Positions 1-7,611 of a stretch of 20,298 nucleotides of DNA are shown one piece after another (positions within the stretch are counted from its first letter, which is position 1; the number at the start of each line of letters is the position of its first letter). The stretch comes from Suillus spraguei. Taxonomy: Eukaryota > Basidiomycota > Agaricomycetes > Boletales > Suillaceae. The notes beneath the pieces were generated by a model. The model had not been told where the DNA came from, ran no database searches, and was given only the letters and a program-made list of their open reading frames with translations. Position numbers and translations under genes: made by a program. The DNA lies in contig JABCPU010000956.1 in NCBI GenBank assembly GCA_016800925.1, positions 1 to 20,298 on the forward strand, in the 5' to 3' direction.

Positions 1-201
1 CGTGTGGTTAGGGGATGGGGGACAGTTGATGTTCTTTGTGTAGAAGACAGTTTGACAGTTCACGTGGCGGGCGGGGTATCAAGATATGTTCCTCTTATCT
101 ATCATTACATACTTATCATACACGTTTCATCCACGTTCATATTTTCGTTCTCCATTCAAATGATCCTCTAATATTCAGCATCCATAGAATTCTTTTCCCT
201 C

Positions 202-359
202 AGTCTTTCCAACTAAGACTGAGGTGAGCTACTTACTATGACTTGAACATCATACTTAGTACTAACGATGTATAGTTCTCACTCTCTCGTTTCTAGGTAT
301 GAACCTGTCATAGTGTAGTCTTTCCAACTAAGACTGAGTTCTCACTCTCTCGTTTCTAG
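202..359 (+). repeat. Nested direct repeat with intron-like 52-nt insert (locus 1)
   Basis: A 22-nt block X (202-223) and a 21-nt block Y (276-296) are separated by 52 nt (224-275). After a 20-nt linker (297-316) X and Y recur directly fused at 317-338 and 339-359; both blocks are identical between the copies. The 52-nt segment starts GTGAGC, holds a perfect TACTAAC branch-point heptamer at 260-266 and ends TATAG, so it has every signal of a small fungal intron, and the second copy is exactly its spliced form. The flanking sequence resembles no known protein. A diverged element with the same architecture lies at 7215-7359 on the other strand. The repeat structure is seen directly; that the insert is a spliced intron is inference. 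Confidence 0.85.
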
Positions 360-1517
360 TTCGAGTCTTGTCGCCTCTTCACACAGGGGGCCCTGAATTT
401 GGGGAGGAAATGGTTATTATAGTAGTGACGATTAAGAACGGACTTTGTCAATGTTAAAAAAAGTGTGAACTCACCGCAGTGGCAGTGAGAAACACTAAGT
501 CGATCGGACGATAATAACAGGACAAAACCGTGGATTTATAGAGTTATACAAAACTGAGCAAGTGTAATGGTAAGAGAGAGACCCGAGTCTATCGTAAACA
601 AGGCCAAGCGTCGTGATATATATGGGGATAGTGTCATGTGATGTCATACATGACGCGTGTGTGGTGATGTGGTAAGCATCCGGCTTACACCATCTTAGGT
701 ATCAATAGAAATGATTCAAAATTCAATTAATCGCCGAGTGATAATAAGACCGGAACATCGAGACACTAGGAGACCTTGGGCGAATCACATGTATGTAGTA
801 GAAATCTCAAAGTCCTCGTGCATAGCTTATGAAGACCATCGGAGGCTTGAATGCCCATTTTCTACTTTGACTTATTCGCATTTTTTGTATCATCTGAATT
901 ATCCGCTCACCGGCACAGTAATTTAGCTATCTCAGCAGGCGAGCAAACGGAAGAGAATACCTTCATCACCCCGCGTCAAATGAATAGCAAGATTCTGAGC
1001 AGTGACCAATGATAATAACGGTACAGATCGCATCGAGTACCGAGTCCTTATTGGACTTCAAGCTTCATCGATGACATACAATTTCCGAAAATATTCAATT
1101 CGAATTTTGATGTGGCTGATAAGACTGACTTCTGGAATAGTTCCTGACCTGTTCTGATGAGCCCAACACTAGCGTATTAGTCCATCTCTCATTTCAGAGC
1201 AGTAGCGAAGTACAAACGAGGGACTGATGTTACACGACATGTAATGATACAGTTGTTGCTGGCGGTTGTTCGGTGGGGCATGTCGTGAACATGAAATACG
1301 GATCGTAACACAGAGGCGGCGGCGGAACGTTATATTCTGGCGTACCATCACCCAAATGTCGTAAGACCCTCGACACAACAGCTAGACACACTGGCTGACC
1401 GAAGCCCATATGGTACTTTGTCGTCTGTTAGCATAGTATACAGGAAGTACATACTCGATCGTTTACACCTCTAGTGCTCCAATCAGACCACAGATGGGGC
1501 AGACTGTCCTCCTTGTT
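360..1517. other. Gene-free stretch left of P450 A
   Basis: Short open frames on both strands (for example 711-926 and 1169-1378) have no recognisable motif and no partner exons. A small inverted repeat (GTAAGC..GCTTAC) lies near 671-687. No tRNA, transposase or further long repeat was seen. The last part, just left of 1518, is probably the 3' untranslated region of the minus-strand P450. Confidence 0.5.
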
Positions 1518-3717
1518 TTAAAATTCGGCAGCTCGCCAACTGTTCACAAAGTCTGAATGAATGTGAGACCGTGCTGAAATACTGCAAGGGAAGACTGCAG
1601 GGTAGCTAAACAAAATTGAGGTTAGTGACAAGAGGATAGAATGACACGAGGAAGCCAATTACCAAGCCACTCCCGTAATTAGCGTGGGCGTGAAGCTGAT
1701 GACTTTGCCCTGATCATCTTTGGCAGAAGAAATATCCGATGCAGCCAACATGGTCACAATGGCAGACCATGTGGAAGCATCAGCAGTATACCGTCCTAAT
1801 CCAAGTCTATCCGTCAGCAAATCTTTTATAGGATCAGAATAACTTGATGAACCTGGGCATATACGCCGGCCAGTCCCAAAAACATATTGTGCGGGGTCAT
1901 CACTTGTCAACGCGCCATCGACATCGATGAACCTCTCTGGTATAAAACGAGATGCCTCAGGGTATCGCTTTTCATCTCGTGTAATGGCCCTACAATTAAG
2001 TCAGCATCACGGAACCTGGAAGGAGCATATCGGACCATGTGTTACACGTAATGATTGTGCCTGATGTATGGTATTATAAATGATCATTGTGTTGATGGAA
2101 CAACAACAGCAGCAGACCTTTTGGAATGAAATAGCCATCGTATACGTCATTACTCGAGGTAGAATGTGATACGCCTATGAGATCATCAGTACAGGACAGA
2201 TCACTTGGCGGGCAAGAATACCAAGAGGTGCTACGGGTTGCCATCGGAAAGTCTCCCGCATAATTGCATCAATATAGGGTAGTGACGCTCTGTCCTCAAA
2301 CGTTGGCAGCCGATCTCTTCCAACCACTGAGTCTATTTCCGCTTGTGCACGTTTCTGAACGTCTGGATATAATACCATGGCCAAAACAAAAACCATCAAA
2401 GCTGCCACAGTCTATGACGAGGATCAGCAGCGGACAATATGATGGAGTCATCCACTTACCGTGTCATACGAAGCTGTGTGATATTGGCATATATAAAGAG
2501 CACAACGTTGGTTGTAAAAAAAGTTCACGCACCCCCAACAGCAGAAGTAGCTGCTTTCTTTAAGGCGTTCTCGAGCGCAGGTTTGGATGCCTCCTCCTGC
2601 ATCTCCATTCGTCGTAAATTTTCTGCAACCATCGAAGATTGTGTGACGAATGAGCTGTCGGCCTTGGCGAGGGTCCAATCAATGTCTGGAACAAGAGCCT
2701 GAAAAATAAATACCCACCATGTGCTGCTGCACATATCGAAATGGGACCTCGGCCATTTCATTGATGCGCTCGGTCGAAGTTCGAGCATCACGCTTTATCG
2801 AGGATCCCCAGCACCAGTCAGGTAACTTTAGCACTACACAAAGGCGCATGTCATGTTAACGCCTTCTCATCTAGCAGAGTTGAGCTCACAGAAGGGAAAG
2901 GTCTTAAGCAACAATGCTCTCTCCGGGGTCAACACGGCCCTGCCCGGATTCACTGCCTTCACCACAATCTGTACCATAGGATCATCACGAGCACGAATAT
3001 CGTAGTCATATACAGCCGACATCACAACAGATAACGAGAACCTATGAATAGATGATTAATGGTTCAATTTGTGAAAATCAGTTTCTAACGTTTCGAAGTG
3101 GTTATGATAATGTCGAGGGTCATCGAATAGGTTGGCGGCCATCTCACGAGCTCGTGTGATCTGCATTGGGCGAAATTTTACTGCAGACTCGGAACGGAAA
3201 GTTTGGTGGAAGAGTCGTCGGCAGCGACGCCATTCATCACCATAACCTAAGAATGCAAAGCTGATCGACAAACCATATCTGCAAAACCTCAAAACTCATT
3301 GAATAGAATGATACTAAAGAACGCACGGCTCGAGTGTGGCTAGATATGGTCGATCGGAGTAAATCCGAGAACGTTTGTCCAATAAGTCTTCTGCAATTTT
3401 CTGAGAATTGACCACGACTATTTCCTCGTTTAGAATTCGCACGAAGACCAAGTCCCCTGATATAATGATTTGTACCACATGTGCCCCATACTATCTGTTC
3501 ACGCACCGTACGCAGCACCCCATTTGGTATAAGTCAGCCAAGGCTCGCGAGCGTTAACAGATAAGACACTCCCTAACAATGGGAGAGCCATTGGACCAGG
3601 AGGAAGAGGAGGGTTATTCTGTCGCTTCTTGATGAACTGACTAATTGCAGTAACGACAACAAAGAATAGAGGAATGCCGGCGAGTATCACAAAGTGACCA
3701 TCAACTGCAGGGGCCAT
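1518..3717 (-). CDS. Cytochrome P450 monooxygenase, copy A (OrdA-like; 13 exons, one frame break)
   Basis: Haem-thiolate monooxygenase, probably ER-anchored; substrate unknown. The exons I can join, in reading order, are 3717-3507, 3456-3327, 3278-3090, 3041-2890, 2833-2718, 2662-2533, 2473-2460, 2411-2222, 2174-2118, 2015-1853 (frame break inside), 1795-1663 and 1605-1518, the break splitting the tenth into two coding parts. The product is about 523 aa, normal for the family. Visible in order: N-terminal membrane helix (residues ~8-27), PPLPPGP hinge (~36-42), C-helix WRRCR, I-helix ASYDTT split by a 14-nt exon, ExxR as ETFR (~367-370), PERF, and haem loop FGTGRRICPG with Cys ~449. At 1996-2001 the frame meets TAA after the codons for GSVMLT and resumes one base later; the rest is open to TAA at 1518-1520. 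A real lesion or a sequence error are both possible. The start is the first Met before the anchor helix. Confidence 0.87.
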
Positions 3718-4130
3718 GATGCGAGCAGTAGGCTGGGTTAGCAGACCGCAGCTATCCTTATAACAACGGGGAAATAGTAAATCACCGCCTGAACGTTGAT
3801 TAGTTGATTCAGTTATCTCCTAGTACTATATACTTATATAGCTTCTCGCCCAAATCACGTCGACATCTGATCTAGTCAGATGGGGTAAAGAAGGAAATGA
3901 TCATAGCAGAAGACAGCGGTCATCACATTCACGGTGATTCACCTTTACTTTAGATCTGATTATACGAGCTACACGCCTCAGAATAAGGTAAGATCATTCA
4001 CTCGTTTCCGCAGTATTGTTGCAACCTGTACTAGTACTAAGTAGTAGTTGTATGGAGTGACTAGTCCAAAGTCAATTAAACATCCTTCAAAGTTCTTTGT
4101 TGTGTAGCGTCACCTGATCTCAGCCTTGTT
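3718..4130. promoter_or_regulatory. Upstream region of P450 A
   Basis: About 410 bp directly upstream of the copy A start codon, AT-rich, with TATATA-like stretches near 3830-3842. It should contain the promoter of the minus-strand P450, but no specific regulatory site can be named from the sequence. No coding sequence was recognised. Confidence 0.35.
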
Positions 4131-4940
4131 CGCTCTTTTCTCTGGGCTGCGACCTAGTCCGACGTGAGAATGCGGTCGAGCACCTAAGTAATAGCGGACG
4201 CGATGCAGACAGTATGGTGCGAGATTCTGGTCCGTATCAACTTGTTGGTTGATTCCTACTGATATCTTGCAAAGCTTGTTCATGGTCACGATATTTGGTC
4301 CCCATGTTAATGGGGGAAGTGTCGAGTCCCGGAGGATCCTAGTCACACGTCCTCTAGGGTCTTTTAAAAGGTTGGGTGGGATGGAGATTACACGGTTCAT
4401 GGTTTGATGTGTCTTGCATCAGTTTTTTCAAATCCTTCTGCACCTCAATGTAACATCAGCTGAGCACCCACACTCGAACAACTTCAAGATAGAGGCGCAG
4501 CTACACTGGCTTACCTGTGCAGGTATGCTGGCCCATCGAAGTTGGCGGTTTCATCAATGTCTTGGGTGCGTCTGCCAGTGCTTGCCAGTGTATCTACTGA
4601 GTGACAAATGTAGCAGCTTCACAGAGACGAGGTACTATGAAGTTAGTTTTGAAAATATACAAAGCGTTTGATTGACTTGGAGATATTAGGTTTTACCTCA
4701 TATTTAGTGACCGAGCATATTTCCCACCTGTTACTCAAGTGCAATGCAATAAGACTTACCCGGGAACAATTCAACTAAGTGACCAATCATGCACTTGTGC
4801 CATGGAATGAGTTTGTAGGCGTGTTATCGAATCTGGTCGGAAGGTGTGCTCTATGGCTCGTGTCGCATCTGCATCATTGCTATAGTAATCTGTGGTGACC
4901 AACAAATATTAATTTCCACAGGATGAGAGTACATTGTGCG
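4131..4940 (+). repeat. Dispersed repeat R1 (about 810 bp; partner at 11249-12050)
   Basis: Matches 11249-12050 in the same orientation over nearly its full length, by eye about 75-85 percent with small indels. The shared start is CGCTCTTTTCTCT and the shared end GTACATTGTGCG; outside these points the copies do not match. No terminal inverted repeats, poly-A tail, target-site duplication or transposase were seen, so its class is unknown. The best conserved part (about 4470-4620) has no recognised product on either strand. Its right end falls about 24 nt inside an intron of P450 relic B, so R1 borders a breakpoint in that gene. Confidence 0.8.
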
Positions 4941-4964
4941 TCTCAAAAACCACACATTGATCAC

Positions 4965-5821
4965 CATTTGATCCTTGACGAACTCGTGAGGTGCAGAAAC
5001 TATCTCTTCGAGGGTCTCACGCCATTCACGTGCTATGCGCTTAAAGCCAGCACTAGAAAACCGCGCAGGTACCTTGGCCACGGAAATGGTAATGGCCCAT
5101 CTAAAAGTCGGATGAGCTCAATGAGCGGTGCTTGAATTTAGGCGACCACTTAGTTGCACTTAGCGTCTTTTAAGTTTCTGCGCGAGCGAGCATCCCAAAT
5201 ATTTCTAAAACAATATATATTGAGTGAATCTTACGAAAGTACAAGATTATCACAAGGTAATCAAATCTTATCAACATATCTACAGAGGCATCAGGAGTAC
5301 TACTAGCAGTACTGATAGTAGATATACCTCATTCAATTACATATCTACAGAGCCATCAGACATACTAGCAGTACTGACACTAGATAAGGTAGAGGTCTTG
5401 TGGATTCAACTAACATCACGTGATTGTGACATCGTGTGACGCTGCATGTGTCAGCCATGCCGAATGTATGCTGAGTGTTATGCCAAAGTACAGTTAAGTA
5501 CAGTAGAAATGTAATGGCTTTGGTACAGCAAAGTCAAGAGATTGCATGATAGCAAGTATTAAATGAGCTATCAGAATAGTGGAATATTGATTTATTGATG
5601 AGACTCTAGGAGATCATTGATCAAACTCATACATAATTGATTGTGGGAGAACACAATGGCCACAAATTTTTTTCATTGCCATGCAGCCTGTGCAGTGTGC
5701 ACCATTGAGTCCTTTACGATAAGCATCAATAAATCTTGCAGTTCGCATGGCAAAGCTGGTTGAGCAGACACACTCCGATACAAGCAAAACATAGGCTAAG
5801 CCCATTGGTGAGAGTCAACAT
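4965..5821 (-). pseudogene. Cytochrome P450 relic, copy B
   Basis: Two fragments of a third P450 in the same order and strand as in copy C. The N-terminus starts at ATG 5821-5819 with an LTNG..CFACIG core that aligns to LTNV..CLACIG of copy C, and meets a stop within about 35 codons. An internal exon at 5080-4965 encodes KVPARFSSAGFKR through EFVKDQM, matching KVPEWFPGAGFKR..FVLDQM of copy C, and ends at a conserved splice donor after the DQM codons. The acceptor before this exon reads CG instead of AG. The exons expected between the fragments are not recognisable, and a tandem repeat sits there. Everything after the DQM exon (I-helix, ExxR, haem loop) is missing and replaced by repeat R1. 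Non-functional. Confidence 0.8.
5274..5386 (+). repeat. Two-copy tandem repeat, period about 65 bp
   Basis: ACATATCTACAGAGGCATCA near 5274 recurs with one mismatch near 5339, and both copies continue into CTAGCAGTACTGA and a TAGATA end. The unit lies inside the decayed body of P450 relic B, where exons would be expected, so it arose or was inserted after that copy lost function. Confidence 0.75.
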
Positions 5822-5834
5822 TAATAGAAATCGG

Positions 5835-5935
5835 ACTGTCCGAGCGAGGACAACGACGGCGAAAGGCAAGTTTGAGTGACTATAAAGTTTCGAACAAGAA
5901 TTCTACAAACTTAAACTATATATAAGGACGTGTCC
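5835..5935 (+). repeat. 100-bp direct repeat, copy a
   Basis: Aligns over about 100 nt with 6412-6512 at roughly 85 percent by eye. The shared core CGGCGAAAGGCAAGTTTGAG is identical. Each copy opens with a small perfect hairpin, TGTCC-N6-GGACA, whose stem is conserved while the loop differs. This copy starts 14 nt upstream of the start codon of P450 relic B. Confidence 0.8.
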
Positions 5936-7214
5936 AAGCAGGTGTTTCCGAGTCAAAGGCATGAACCAAACCAGAGATAGGACTCGGACAGTACCTTTGA
6001 AACACAAAATGTTGCTATAAATGAAGTTTTGTTTGTAATTACTAATCCCATACGAGACAGCGCCAATCTTGAAACATCTCGCGAGGCTGGCGTGAGGTTG
6101 AAAGAGTCTAGTAAGGCCTTACGAGGCACCTTGCGTGATGACCAACAACTTGATACATTCAGAAGGCCGTGGGATACTATGACGGCACAGTGGGCTCTTC
6201 ACGCAATAATCACCAGATACCAGTCCGGTTCTGATTGGGAAAGAACTAAGGGAACGTCTTAAATACCCTAGTAAGTAAAGTACCCATGATGAAGCAGAAA
6301 CCAAAACGTGATAAAAGGAATTCAAATACTCCATACTTCTACCGCTGATCGGCCTTGTCTCAGAACGTGGTATGCTACTCGATCCACAGATACTGTCCGG
6401 ACCCTACTTCTACTGTCCAAGCAAGGACAACAACGGCGAAAGGCAAGTTTGAGTGGCTACAAAGTTCCGAACAAGAATTCTACATGCGTAAATTACATCT
6501 AAGGTCGTGTCTGGACAGCGAATAAGTTACCAGTGTATATTACTGTGCACAGGCTATATTTGAAGAACATACATAACTCGATAATAGCAAAGGCCACAAT
6601 CACGACTCGGAATTAGGCAAACAAGAACTGAAGTAAGTCATGCAGCGTGCCACATCACCAGGACTAACTTAGAGTTCCATGGCCGGTTGTTGGTAACGCC
6701 TTCTGTCTATGGATTATATTTAAAAGCGGTGTTCGTGCTAAATCAGGGGAAAAGTTGTAGTTTTACCGTCGCCAGTCGACGCTTCGAAACCGCGTTCGGA
6801 AAAAAGGATTGGGTTGGAAGATGAAGGGGCAGAGTCCGCAGAGATGTGTATCGCAGTGGAGTCCAAACAAAATTTTCCCATCATACACGCTCAAACGAGT
6901 AACAACGGAGAAAAAAAATCTGTGGCACTGGGGAGTTCCGACATTCATGAAGCCCGCAGCCTGAGCTCTGTAGTTCAATATTTCGAGAGATCAACTTTGC
7001 GATGCTAACATGATGGTGCTCTCAGTATGATGAGCCCATCATGAGCTGTTGGTGAAGTAACAGGAGTAGTAAAGCCTGGAATGCCGGTCAATGAATAGAA
7101 AGCCGAAATACTTGGGGATTGTTCTTGATCATGGGGCGGAATGTGCAAGACAGGCGGATTGTTAGCTGGACCTAAAACGTCTTTGATACAAGAGCATGTA
7201 TTGTCTGTTAGAAG
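5936..7214. other. Gene-poor stretch between P450 B and C
   Basis: Apart from the second 100-bp repeat copy, no gene is recognisable. Open frames of 60-77 codons (for example 6029-6262 and 6814-7008) have no known motif, no splice partners and no counterpart elsewhere in the window. No transposon or RNA gene was seen. Confidence 0.5.
6412..6512 (+). repeat. 100-bp direct repeat, copy b
   Basis: Second copy of the 5835-5935 repeat, 577 bp downstream in the same orientation, with the same TGTCC-N6-GGACA hairpin at its left end. It is not next to a recognisable gene. The pair does not look like LTRs: no TG..CA ends, no primer-binding site and no reverse-transcriptase sequence between them. Confidence 0.8.
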
Positions 7215-7359
7215 CTAAGACACGAAACACGCTCAGTGGTTGAAGATGACGACTCAATATTATTATACCTAAGACACGAAACACGCTAGAGAAAGTATCA
7301 TAAGAGACGGCGAGACGATCGGAGACTAAAGACATACCTGAGTGGTTGAAGACAACGAC
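7215..7359 (-). repeat. Nested direct repeat with intron-like 52-nt insert (locus 2)
   Basis: Read on the minus strand: 22-nt block X (7359-7338), a 52-nt segment (7337-7286), 17-nt block Y (7285-7269), a 15-nt linker (7268-7254), then X (7253-7232) fused directly to Y (7231-7215). The X copies differ at three positions; the Y copies are identical. The 52 nt begin GTATGT after CAG, an ideal splice donor, and end CTCTAG. The order, the 52-nt length, the pyrimidine-rich blocks ending in AG and the TAG-GTAT junction before the linker all match locus 1 (202-359). No known gene was recognised around it. Confidence 0.85.
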
Positions 7360-7611
7360 TGAGGTATGAGAAGACCGGACGATAGGTATTATATGCGTGG
7401 ATGAACACACGTGATAAAAGTAGAAAAGGAAATGTACTGTATGATGACGTCAAGGATGACACATTCTAACATTGTCAACAACATGGAACATGAAAAAAAA
7501 GTACAATTGTAACGCCATAGTCGGTCCAGCACTGTGATGCAAAGTTCAGACCTAAATGTCAGGTGTGAAAATCACTTACTTTCCTCAGCTTTGTATTTCA
7601 TCTTCGTACAC
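7360..7611. other. Spacer between locus 2 and P450 C
   Basis: Holds the leader of locus 2: CATCCACG-like sequence around 7390-7420 resembles the leader of locus 1 at about 110-145. The part next to 7612 is probably the 3' untranslated region of P450 C. No gene seen. Confidence 0.4.

Noticed and set aside
1..30. TTAGGGG near the left edge as telomeric repeat
   Set aside because: Single occurrence, not tandem; nothing else suggests a chromosome end.
352..372. GTTCGAGTC as a tRNA T-arm
   Set aside because: No matching acceptor, D or anticodon arms at the right distances on either strand.
5835..6512. 100-bp direct repeats as LTRs of a small retroelement
   Set aside because: No TG..CA ends, primer-binding site, polypurine tract or gag/pol remnants, and the unit is very short.
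6814..7008. 64-codon open frame on the plus strand as a gene
   Set aside because: No recognisable motif, no splice partner, and length within chance expectation.
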